A stretch of DNA of 64,000 nt, from the NCBI RefSeq assembly GCF_029227915.1, contig NC_079882.1, forward strand, positions 17,930,501-17,994,500. The letters are read 5' to 3'. This document shows positions 21,450 through 32,400 of this stretch, in pieces; position 1 is the stretch's first letter; each line of letters begins with the position of its first letter. A program made the position numbers and the translations under genes. Source of the stretch: Hydractinia symbiolongicarpus. Its lineage: Eukaryota; Cnidaria; Hydrozoa; Anthoathecata; Hydractiniidae. Below the pieces are notes generated by a model. The model did no database searches, was not told the origin of the DNA, and was given only the letters and a program-made list of their open reading frames with translations.

Positions 21450-23421
21450 ATGACTTCAAATTCCGATACATGGCAAGCATCTAAATATTTTTCTGCTTTA
21501 GAAAACATCGATAAGCAGAAGTATAAAGGAAAGTTAGCACTTAAAAATAGTACAATACTACCAGACCCATATGCGTTGGTTGACTCGTCTTGGAAAGATG
21601 ACATGAAGCTTTTACCAAATATTCAATGGGGCGACTTGTATATGTACCTGATCAATACTCCAAGCGAATATACCCACGAAAGTTTCAAGGCATTTAAATC
21701 TATGGAAGCATACAACTTTTTTGTATGTGGACATGTGCAAGACGTTTTCATACATAATGTCACAGAGAATTCAGAGTTTTGCTTCCTAAAGTCAAAGGTA
21801 ACTAAGTTAAATTTTGTCAAACATTTAAATGTTGCTATGAAATTTGTTTGCTCTATAATAACATTTTTTTACTGATAGATGCTAAGTAGGTATATATTTG
21901 TTTTTAGGTACTTCCGAGCCAAAGGCAAGGTCAGAAGACAAAACTGTATGATGTTTGGGTATGCCTACATAAAGTCAAGGGACATGTACTAACTGGAAAT
22001 TGCACATGCATGGCTGGGTATGTAAAACATTAGCTGCATGTCATACAATTTTGAAGAAGTTGTAATGCTTTATGTTAAATTTTCTTTTAGCTTGGGATTA
22101 GCATGCAGTCATGTTGCTGCACTTCTTTTTAAATTGGAAGCTTGTATAAGAATTGGAGGAAATAAGGTGGCAGTTACAAGTGAACTGTGTGCTTGGAACA
22201 GATGTCGAAAAAATGCTGTGCCAACATTATTACAAAACATTAACTTCCAAAGGCCACGCAAAGATCAACTACCTGAAGAAAATGAACCAAAGGAAAATCC
22301 TGTTCTGCATTATTCTGCAAAAGAAAATTGGTCATATTCTTTTAAACTTAAAAGTGCAGATTTGGCTAAGCTACGAGAGATTGCTCCAGAAGCTGCATTT
22401 TTTACTAGTTTAACGAATGTTAGTAACGATAATGTGTCTGACAGGGATACTGCTACAGCAGATGAAAATGAAGAAAATTTTTTACCAGAACCCATAACAA
22501 GCATTTTCGATTACGAAGCTGTAAATTTGCAAGATTTAACTCTTATGGAACATTATAATGAATTTAAAAAATCATATTGTCAGGAAAATTACGAAACATT
22601 TGCTAGTGTAACTAGCGATCAAAGCCTTTCAAAAGCCTGGAAGTTGCATAGATTTGGACGAGTAACAGCTTCAAACTTCCATGAGGTTTTACATAGGAGA
22701 GCGAGCAACACCTCCAATAGCCTTTTATTCAAAATAATGGGTTATACCAATCCACCTACTTTGCCAGCTATGACATATGGTCGAGAAAAAGAAGATATTG
22801 CAAGAAATTATTACTTGGAGGTTATGAAAAAGGAACATTTAAATTTTACATTAAAAACATCAGGCCTTTATATTGATGCAGAGCATCCACATTTAGGTGC
22901 ATCACCTGATGGGTTAGTAAAAAGTGACTGTCATGGTGAAGGGTTAATCGAGATAAAAGTGCCCATACAAATACCGTTTTGGATTTGTTGAATGGCAAAG
23001 TGATGCACAATTTCCAATCGACGAGAATGGTAAACTTAAAAATACTCACAAGTATTTCACTCAAGTACAGGGACAAATGTTAGTTTTAAAGAAACCGTAT
23101 TGCGATTTTTTAGTATGGTCACCAGCTGGAAATAATTTTCTAGTACGCATTACTAGGGATCTAAATTTCATTCAGGAAATGAAAACAAAATTAGATCTGT
23201 ACTATTTTAACACTGTCCTGAAGGAAACAGTAATCCGGGAAAATGACATTTGTTTAGACAATAAACAAAAAAACTATTGCCTATGCCGTCGACCATGTTT
23301 TGAGCCAATGATTGCTTGTGACCATCCAGGATGTAAAGTAGAATGGTACCATTATGCTTGTGTTAATGTAACTCGCGCACCAAAAGGAAAGTAGGTTTGC
23401 CCTAATTGTTTGAAAGAGTAA
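21450..23421 (+). pseudogene. SWIM zinc finger - YqaJ nuclease - PHD finger protein (transposon accessory)
   Basis: Three exons: 21450-21797, 21908-22017 and 22091 onward, with GT-AG introns and matching phases (0, then 2). The exon 2/3 junction assembles a SWIM finger (CTCMAG then LGLACSHVAAL; CxCx(n)CxH). Exon 3 carries a YqaJ/lambda-exonuclease-like domain: RFGRVTASNFHEVL, MTYGREKEDIARNYY, HLGASPDGLV (catalytic D) and GLIEIKVP (ExK). A one-base insertion about 22965 shifts the frame; the continuation includes YFTQVQGQMLVLKKPYCDFL. The C-terminus is a PHD finger (YCLCRRPCFEPMIACDHPGC...WYHYACV) cut by TAG at 23392-23394 where tryptophan is expected. The nuclease is thought to help process element DNA; this is inference. 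Confidence 0.75.
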
Positions 23422-23564
23422 TTAATAAACTGTATATGTTATGTATATATATATATATATTTTACTAAAAAATATTTACAAAAAACTTCTTTGGTATATT
23501 TTGTACATTTTTTATTTTACCAAAGAAATATATTTACAAAACATTTTTGCTATATATTCTAAGT

Positions 23565-25110
23565 TTATTTGCTCACAACACTTAAATTTAAATTTACAAG
23601 ACCTGCAATTGACACCATAACATCGTCAATTAAATCCACTTGTGAAATTGGTATTGTGGAAGATAAAATTAAAAATTTTTTTAAACGTCCAATGACTCTT
23701 TCTACATGTATTAGGACATGTGCTATTTGGCGCGATATGTCGACATCTTTGGCAGACATTTGGTTTTTTTCTCTAGTAAAAGCTGATATGCGCAAAACAG
23801 CCCCTCTCGTAGCAAGTTTTTCTTCCACCAAAAAGCCTCGATCTGCAAGAACACAGTCACCATGTGTTAAAAAATTTAAAAAACCTGATTCAATTGTAAT
23901 TACTTTATTCGAAGCTTTTCCACCCCAACCTGACGAAAGAAAACTAACAGCACCAGCTGGAGTAATTCCAATTAAATACTTTATTGTATTGTGCGATTTA
24001 TAATTTGAATAAGTTTGTGCTCTGGCATTTAGGTTTAACGGCCTTTCAATAAAAATCTCTGTACAGTCGATTATACTAACACAATTTTTAAAACTTTTAA
24101 AGCAGCTAGGGAGATTTGCTCTCAGAGCTTCCCTTTCTGGCCAAACAATTAAATTTTTTAAAATATCTGAAATTTCAGGAAGCCAAGTTCTATAAATTGT
24201 GGACACTTGACCTTCACTTATATTGAAATGAAGAGCAAGTTCTTTGTTTATATTACCAAGTTTCAATTTCATTAATACAAGTAAAAGGTGATTTTCGGCT
24301 GAGAAAGTAATTAAAACTTTCTTGGCTGTTCGAGATACAATTTCTAGTAACCATTCAAATAATGCAGGTTTTCGAATTCCTGTCAAGAAGTTTAACCTTT
24401 TTTCTTTGATATTATCATAGTCTAACAATTTACGCTTCACAGCTTTCAATTTTGCTTGCGTTTGTTGCAGTTGAACTTTCAGTTTATTTTCTCTAAATTT
24501 ACTTTTACACAGCTCCGATTTTAGCATCTTTTCTCGTGCAGATACTTTGTTTTCTGTTTGTGTTGCTAAAAATAATAAATTCAGTACGTAAATAAAAGCA
24601 AGCCAGCAAACATTGGGAGGAAGAAATTAGCTAGCTATACTTACCAGCATCTACTAGAGTAGAAGTCGTTTCATCTTCCACCATCATATCCTCTACTTCT
24701 TGTTCATCACTTTCTGGTTCAACTCGCTGCCTTTTTTGTAACCTTTCATATCGTCCCAACGACTCTCTGATTCTTTTCTCTGGGGTTTTTGAGAAGGAAA
24801 ATAATGTTGGCACATAATCTATGTGGTTTGGGTCATCCGATTTTTTTCCTTAATAAAAAAATGTTTTTAAAGTAAAAAGAAGCTAAACTAGCTAGCTAGC
24901 TAGCTACAGATCAAAAAAATAAAAAGCCTTGATACCTGTGGTGAAATGCTCACTGCATAAACGTGCATTATTTATCTGACTTTCTGGCCATTTGTCTCTA
25001 CGAATCGCTGCTACCCATTGTTTTCTTCTGTGTGCACTAGCTTGCGTCTTATCTGAAGTTATTCTGTAAAAACTGAGGTTTGTATTCTCCTTTGTCCTTC
25101 GGTCAGGCAT
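23565..25110 (-). CDS. THAP-domain DDE transposase (DDE_Tnp_4/Harbinger-like)
   Basis: Three exons: 25110-24936, 24848-24645 and 24565-23565, all joined in phase 1 with canonical splice sites. Exon 1 encodes a THAP domain (LSFYRITSD, RRKQWVAAIRRDKWPES, ARLCSEHFTTG). Exon 2 links GKKSDD and HIDYVPTLF (the AVPTIF-like THAP end) to an acidic stretch. Exon 3 has a coiled coil (residues 10-45 of the exon), an HTH (KELALHFNISEGQVSTIY) and the catalytic core: IIDCTEIFI (D), VLADRGF (D) and IHVERVIGRLK (E). The DDE triad is intact and the exon is fully open. Oddly, the first THAP cysteine pair appears to be missing (NYLRFGNMPDRR where the family has C...C). The start is therefore uncertain and an upstream start in the same frame is possible. 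Confidence 0.8.
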
Positions 25111-25225
25111 ATTTCCAAATCTTAAATAATTGTAGGTAAAATGTTTATAAATGGATGTTAGATGTTTATAGTTCGTTGTCGCAACTGGAATGGTGCTAAA
25201 AGCGCGGTGGAGAGAGTTTGTTTTG

Positions 25226-25285
25226 ACTGCCAGCACTTTGCGCATGCGCAATTAGTTCGCAAAATCAAAACACACGGAAGCCATC
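25226..25285 (-). repeat. Right terminal inverted repeat
   Basis: This is the perfect reverse complement of 21300-21359, including the NRF1-like palindrome. The transposase reads leftward from just inside it. Confidence 0.85.
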
Positions 25286-25289
25286 TATT

Positions 25290-26830
25290 AGTCAAAGTGG
25301 CAATTTTATGTGGGTAGTGTAAAAAAGCATACTTTTCGCTAATGGTAAAAGTCCAATAACTTGTGCAAAAATTAAAACAATGGCTTAAAACTTGATATGG
25401 TATAGTTTTAGACCAGATCGATGAAAGAGAGCTCAATATACATTGACCTATCATTGTAGTTCTTAAGTTTTTTAATTTAGGAATTTTCGGGGACGCAGAT
25501 AAGGAATTTTTTACAGCATATCTGTTTTAACACAGATACAAGTACAAAAACCATGAAAATCAATTTTTCTGATTGAAAAAAGTCAGATAAGAATTGATAA
25601 AACTAGTTTAAGCCCAAATTTTTTAACCAGTCCAAAGAAATTGAAAAGTACCGGAATGTTCAACTTAAATTATGTTGGTACAAAAGCTTAATCATGATTA
25701 CGACTACGGTTTAAGTGATAAAATTTTTGTTTGTCCTTTATTTATTATGTTATCAATTGAATAATATTTGAGCAAACGCATTTTGCAAAATAGGCAGTGA
25801 CCAACCAAAAGGGTGCATATATGTTTTATTCTGTAGTGCTACATCCAACATGTTGTATAATACAGAAGTTAGTTTCGACAATTTACTTATTTCCTGGGAT
25901 AATTATTTTTAGCTCTTAAAGTCACTGGAGATTTGTTTGTACAGCTACATGTCCTAGCTACATGTTGGTGACAATACACTGGTTGACGTGCTGCAACATT
26001 CCATCATTAGGGTTTTTCCTTTACCCTGAGGTATATATATAGTAAGAATTCTGTTTTACTTTTTTGCTAAGAAAAACATCAAGGTAAGTCATTTATGTAT
26101 TTCATCTTACATATGATCATGACGCTTTGTACAATTAAACTGGTGTAACACAATAGAATTTGTGGGGAATGAAGCTGTTTTTACTTGTACTATCAGGCTT
26201 GGTTTAGTTTGTTTTGGTAGACTAGTTGCGATAGGATGGTTAGTACTCTGAGCACAGAAAATTTTTGCCACCTTTCGCCAAATGCTTTAATTTCCTAGTG
26301 GTAAGAAAAATTATGCTGTGCCTCCAGACTGTACAGATACATCAAAAACCAAAAACCAAATTTCTTATTTTCTTAACTGTGGTGCGAAGTGCAACGTTGA
26401 ACCTATATTTACATCATTAAGTGCTAAAAATACCTATGCTCAAGTTCATATTCTGTTTTGTCTGCAAGGTGTTGATGAAGGATGTGATAATAATTTTAAG
26501 GCCAACCATTTTTGTAATTCTGGTTAAAACAATTCAGTTTCCCCTAGTTAAGCCTACTTTAGCATATAGCAGACTGTCCATGTCTGCAATAGCTAACATT
26601 ACGTTATTAGCCATTTCCTAGACATGCTGACGAGCCCTGATATTGGGCGAAACAGTCTTAAAATATTTGAATTTAAACTGTTGTTTTTAATTTTCATACA
26701 CTTTTTTGAAACCCTTTAAAAGATTTGTTATTTTCTTGTCCATTCAAAACTTTACCCATGACCCCTAGCTGTTTTGGGCGCAGCAAATTGCTGCGCATTT
26801 TTTTTTCATTCAACTTTTCTTTTATTTCTT
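25290..26830. other. No gene seen
   Basis: AT-rich sequence without a supported ORF, RNA gene or repeat copy. It separates the ISL2EU-like element from the (TA)n tract. Confidence 0.5.
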
Positions 26831-26832
26831 CG

Positions 26833-26935
<103 letters not shown>

Positions 26936-26999
26936 ACGCTATATCAACCTTAGGTGGACACTCTGAAAATTCGAACTAAAAGTGGACATATAAAAACCA

Positions 27000-28380
27000 T
27001 GTTTTTTCGCAAACCCTTACCCCCTATAACCTTTATTTTTGTATAAGGAGTATTCTTTTTGTCTGCGTATGCGCCCTGTATGCCTTTTTGCCTCTTAAAA
27101 AAAATTTGAAATTTTTGTGTCTACATAACGATTCCATATGATTTGTGTCTACTTTAAGAAAATTTTTACATTAGATCGACTAAATGTAGACAGATATATA
27201 TTTTATATACATGAGCGTTAAACCCGATCATCTGATAATTATTAATATTGAACTGCAATATTGTCTTTTTAAAGACATTTGTCTCATTGTTGTAAGTGAT
27301 ATTTTTTATAATCTGTATGAAAACAAAAAAGAAGCACACGTTAGCAGCTGTCCAGTTCGGAGAAAAAATATAAAGGAAAAAACACAAATTATAGCATCCT
27401 TAACATGTATTTAAGAGTATGTGAATTTGTACCAAAAGTTTGGTTACAATTTAAGAACTAGCTTAATGAAGCAGCAAAATGCGTGGAAGTGGTTTATGTG
27501 GGTACAAAACCAACAAACAACGAATGCAACAATTGCGCTTTGTAAAGAGGATCTTAAGCAACATTAAGGGCATTAAAACTGTTGCTTTTGCATGTATTCG
27601 ATCCGATACGTTTTTTACAGGGTTCACATACAGCTTTTAAACCAAATTTTTCCCTGACTTTTCATTGAATTCTATATTCTTTGCCCTGAGTCACTGAGTG
27701 GAAAGGCCATGATTTCCCAGCATACAATCAGTAAAAAAAACCCTTTCAAGACATTTTGTAGTTTGCAAACGAACACAACTTATACTGTTTTTGCTATGAT
27801 GTAGTAACTACGGGTTATAAATTTTCCTTAAATTTTTTTAAGATTTTGAGGTTTTTAAGGCTGCTGGGTTTGTTTAAAAAGATACAAAACTAAGAGTGTC
27901 AAAATAAAAGTGTATTCCTGAAACTTCCAAACACATGACATGCGTAGTAATAGACTCCTTTGAACATAACAAAAATCAAAAAAGAAAGAAGAACACCTAA
28001 ATCTATAATATGCGTTATTAAAAACAACAGAACAAGGGTAAAAATGAAAAAAAAGGGTAAACACATAAAATTCAGTATTTTCATACATTTTTATATGCAA
28101 ACAAAAAAACAAAAAACGATTAATCATTTGCTGCTTCTTCGAATTTAAATAAACGAACCTGGATAACCAAGCAGTTATATCTTACTAATTCCACAGAAAT
28201 TAACTTCCTTTTCCTTTTTCTCATTTGACACTAGTTATATAATGGGGCTGCGTAAGGAAGGACTGAGAAATCAAGAAACGTACGCTAAATGATAATCTGT
28301 TTAACGCCTTAAACCTTCCTAAATGTATCACCTTGTACGAACTATATCACGAATAAACGAGAAATAACTGTGTAAACAAG
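27000..28380. other. 3' part of the large element, no gene seen
   Basis: AT-rich sequence downstream of the recombinase gene. Two TGTCTAC-type motifs (27119, 27153) may be decayed copies of the terminal GTGGACA motif in inverse orientation. Nothing else supported. Confidence 0.4.
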
Positions 28381-28757
28381 ATACCTTCAGGGAATTAATT
28401 TTCGCGGGGACTTATTTTCGCAGAATTTTTTTTTACTAGAATTTGGCGGGAAAAAAGGGAATTTATTTTCACAAATTTAGTGTTGAAGAAAATTTCGCGG
28501 TAACTTATTTTTGCGAATTATGCAAATTTGGAAAAACAACTATTCCGGTGAGTTATTTCGAAACAACATACAGAAGAGAAAGGAAAATGTCCCAGAGAAA
28601 GTTATACATCCTTGTCTTTTGTATCAGGCCGATTTGGAAATTTCCCAGATCAGGGATATTTAAACTTTTCGCGGCGACGTATTTTCGCGTTTTTGGAAAA
28701 ACTCCGAAAAAACCGCGAAACTTAATACCCGCGAAAATTAATCCCCTTAAAAGATAT
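28381..28757. mobile_element. Non-autonomous element with TTCGCG subterminal motifs
   Basis: The left end (ATACCTTCAGGGAATTAA) and right end (reverse complement of TTAATCCCCTTAAAAGATAT) are inverted and related to the ends of the 764-2387 HIRAN element. The interior repeats (G/C)AACTTATTTTCGC-like motifs in direct orientation, then inverted ones (28715-28740). No ORF is recognisable as HIRAN or transposase. It is a short MITE relative nested in the large element. Confidence 0.65.
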
Positions 28758-29174
28758 ACTTCACTTATGAGAGCCAGTTTTCTTATCACATACAGTTATG
28801 AAAACCACACAGTTCAAAATATTTTTCATGGGAGAGGGGGGAGAGTTGAATTAAATTATCGTTGATCATACATTTTGATTGTTAAAACATGATTGAAACC
28901 TGTATAGAAATTATCCTCGTGACTTTAACACTTTTTCTTGCCTTTCTCCCCGTCTAAGGGGTGACGGAGTGATGTGTTGTTTAGACTTGAATTTTTTAGA
29001 GTATACTCAAGAAAATTTGATGATGATAAAAGCTGTCACATTATTTATAAAAACATGTATAGTGTACATGTTTTTATAAATGTACTTTTGTAAACATAAT
29101 AAATAATTATAAACATGTACTTTTATGGTAACGTAAAAATAATAAAAATAAAAGAAACCAAAGCTCTATCACAA

Positions 29175-29484
29175 TTAAACAATGTTCATTTTCTTTTTTT
29201 TCGCTTCCGCTTGTCGTGCTATTTTTCCTCTTTCATTGTTAATTTTATTTCGAACAGTTCCAACAGTAATTCCTTCCTCGTTGGCGAATTTTTTCAGATC
29301 ATCAGAGCCTACACATACACAAATATTAGATATTCAAAAACATGTTTTCATAATTAGTGCAAAACATACATGTCATACATACAAGGCCATCCATTTTTTT
29401 TATTTTTTATATGTCTTGCAAATTTTTTGTATAGTTTATCCTCTTGCTCTGACGACCATTGAATGTATTTTCTTTCTTGTTGAC
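29175..29484 (-). other. C-terminal SANT/Myb-like exons
   Basis: Two exons (29484-29383 and 29308-29175) encode YIQWSSEQEDKLYKKFARHI followed by LKKFANEEGITVGTVRNKIN and a basic tail ending at TAA. The W...E...L..F spacing and the second helix-turn-helix-like block fit a SANT/Myb-type DNA-binding domain, also seen at the end of related recombinase genes as I recall. It probably helps recognise element ends. Confidence 0.55.
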
Positions 29485-32400
29485 CTGTAAAAGAAAACAT
29501 TACAAGATTAATTTATACACGAAAAGGGCATACAAATTTCAATGATTTCATTCTTATTTCGTCCTCCAATAGAAGAGAAGAAATTGTCGCGGAAGCAATT
29601 TTTGCGGATGGATGCTTTCAAAAATTGTATGAAATATGCGAAATAAAAAAGTTACGAATAGTCTCATTTAGTTGCAATTGAAAATCTTTAATCAGATTGT
29701 TGGAATCTCAACTTTGCGGATGTCCGCCCTTGTCTGGTAATTTGTGGAATTTTGGTTTGTGAAAACAAATTCGCAAACATTAATTCCGCCATCTTTATTA
29801 TCATTTTCATTTCTTTATTTCAGTATTTCTTTAATGAATTTTTTTCCATATTTTAAAAAGGTTAATTATCTATATTATAATACCCGTTTACGTCTGTCTG
29901 TCTGTCTGTCACGCAAAATGGTAGCTTAGCTGCGCAATAGCGAGAAGCACGCAATGCGGTATAAAAAGGACGGGCGAACCCGTGGATTTTCCACGGGCTA
30001 ACGACGAATAGCGAATTAATAATTATTAAGTATTATAGGGATTAAGATAATCTATTTCTTTTTATTAGTTTCTGTATATTTTCGGACTCCAATTTCAAGA
30101 ATATGGAAATAAATATTGTGAAAACGGATACGATGATTTCGGATCTAAGCTGTCTGCGAGTTGTATCAAATAAACTTTCGTGTTCAAGTACAATAATTTC
30201 ATTTATTTGACGCAAAATATTCCACTTTAGCAATATTTTCATTTTCGGCAATTACGCAGCAATTTTTAAGATATTATTCTTTTTAGCTGTTGTTTATCAC
30301 CGGTAAGTACAATCAACTAATTTTTGCAATTTCATATACTATATATAGACAGACCAAGAAATTAAAAAATATGGTACTTTTTGATTTTTCTTAGTAAGGA
30401 GTTATACAGTATTGTTGATTAACAAAACCTCACCAGTGCATTTTACAGAATTCTCGAGTTCGCTATCTTCACTTGATTCAGACCATTCAGAAGGTTCATC
30501 ATCGTTCACATTTGTAAAATGTTTGGATTCTTCAGATGTTTCTAAACCGTTAAAAACATTGTAACTTTATTGAAAAATCAGGAAAAAATTAGGGAAAATC
30601 AGAATATAAAGCATCACTTTGCAAACAACCAGTAACTTGTTTATAAAGAAGTTAAATGCTGACAAAAAACAAACAACACAGGATATCATTTTGAAAACAC
30701 AAAATCATGGAAATCAAGACATACTTTGAGAAACGTTCTTTTCTTTTCTAAGTGCATACTTTCTCGTGGGTGCTAAAAGGAAAACGGCTTTCAGTCATTT
30801 TGCAATCAGGTATTGTAACAAAGTTAACTTACACAACAGAAATACTAAAAAAATTGACTATTTATACTGTCCTTCCCTAGTAACAAATATTATGTGTGAT
30901 GTTTTATGACGTCACTATAAATCTGAGATCGTGTTTTCGCTATTGACCATCTAAGTCGAATAGGTTGGTTTTTCACGTAAATTTTGTTTACATAGGGGCT
31001 TTTATTCGAAGCCCTGTTCTGAAAACAAACATTTTATTTGCAACGTAAGGCTCTAATGATTCAAAAACGAAAATGTTTCCAATAATACATAATATTTTGT
31101 GAATAAAATCTTATTGTTACGCAATGAACTAACCGCAAGTTTTCTCTTTTTTAAATGTATCGTTTCGATGAGTTTGTCTTTTTTCTCCCACTTGTACACT
31201 TTTCTTCATTTTCTTTTTATTCGGTAATTTTACAGTGTTCGCTTTACTTGTGTCTTTTTCAGCATTTTCATCTACAAAATACATTTACAACGTAATTCAA
31301 GCCTGTATGTAGGTAATTACGAACAAGTTAGACCTGAATAGAATGAAGAGTCAAAAGAACTTACTTTGGAAGAATTTCAAAATTAAATTTCTTGTTTGAC
31401 TGCTCACAAGGAAAAGAAGTATGCCAATATGAACAGCCATAATTCTAAGTTTTACCTCTAAATTTTTTTTCATTTTCTTCAACTAAGTTAGGACCCTTTT
31501 TCTCGAAGTTATTGTCATTCTTTATACTTTGCGCTATAAGAAGATATGCGTTTGTTTCACTTTTAAAAAATTGATACACAAGAATAGACTACAGAAAAAC
31601 AGCTCACCATTATCAAGGACAGATAGATGTTTCCCAGTTGACAATAGTTGTCGATGAGCAGCTGGTGCTTGGTATATCGTTTTGTTAATTCTCTCACTGT
31701 GCCCAAAATGATCATAGGCCAAACTCATATCGGACTCTGATAGACCTAAACCAGCAATTAAGGTACTAAGGCGATGTCGGTTACTTGTACCACTAATTCT
31801 TTCTCTGTTGGCAATTGGAAGTTTTGCACAAACATTATCTAAGCTATGCCATCCAGAGCAATGATTATCAGAACCTTGGGTACTGGGAAATATGTATGAG
31901 TTTTCTTCAAGGACACCAGCATCTTTCCTTACTTGCTCGTTAGCCAACAACTTCATTGCAGCAACAGTATCTTTAGGAATAAAAACAGGAACTAAATGGT
32001 TGACTCCTTTTCCCGATTGAAATGTGATCTTTGTCCCACTGCTTAAGTTAGTTTCTTTTGCAATATCCTGTATCCGCTGTTTGTCTAACCATTCATCCTT
32101 TTCAGCTTCAATCCACTGCGTAACGGTTAGACGCGATGGTTCTCCACCTCTTCGGCCATTATACAGCACAAGACGAGTGCAAGCACAATCACGTAGTTCA
32201 ACAAACGTATGTCTGTCCATGATGATAAATGGATCTGATGATAAGTGGCGTATCCTTTCAATCACATAATCTCGAATTAGTTGGACATCGCCTTCGTTTG
32301 GAAGTTGTGCAGGTTTTTTAGTTTTTACATTCCTTCTCATGTTTAAATCATACGTTGCGTCAGCGAATATTTCATCTTTGCGTAATTTCAGCAATACCAA

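Larger units (their letters stand above)
21300..25285. mobile_element. Two-gene DNA transposon (ISL2EU/Harbinger-like) with 60-bp perfect TIRs
   Basis: 21300-21359 and 25226-25285 are perfect inverted 60-bp repeats starting GATGGCTTCCGTGTG, flanked by TA on both sides (21298-21299, 25286-25287). Two convergent spliced genes fill the interior: a SWIM-YqaJ-PHD gene on plus (21450-23421) and a THAP/DDE transposase on minus (25110-23565). Each gene starts just inside a terminal repeat. As I recall, transposase plus YqaJ nuclease is the signature of the ISL2EU group. Perfect TIRs imply a fairly recent insertion. Confidence 0.85.

Noticed and set aside
28443-28865. 140-residue ORF over the TTCGCG MITE
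   Set aside because: It runs through the element's repeated ends and has no domain resemblance to HIRAN or transposase.
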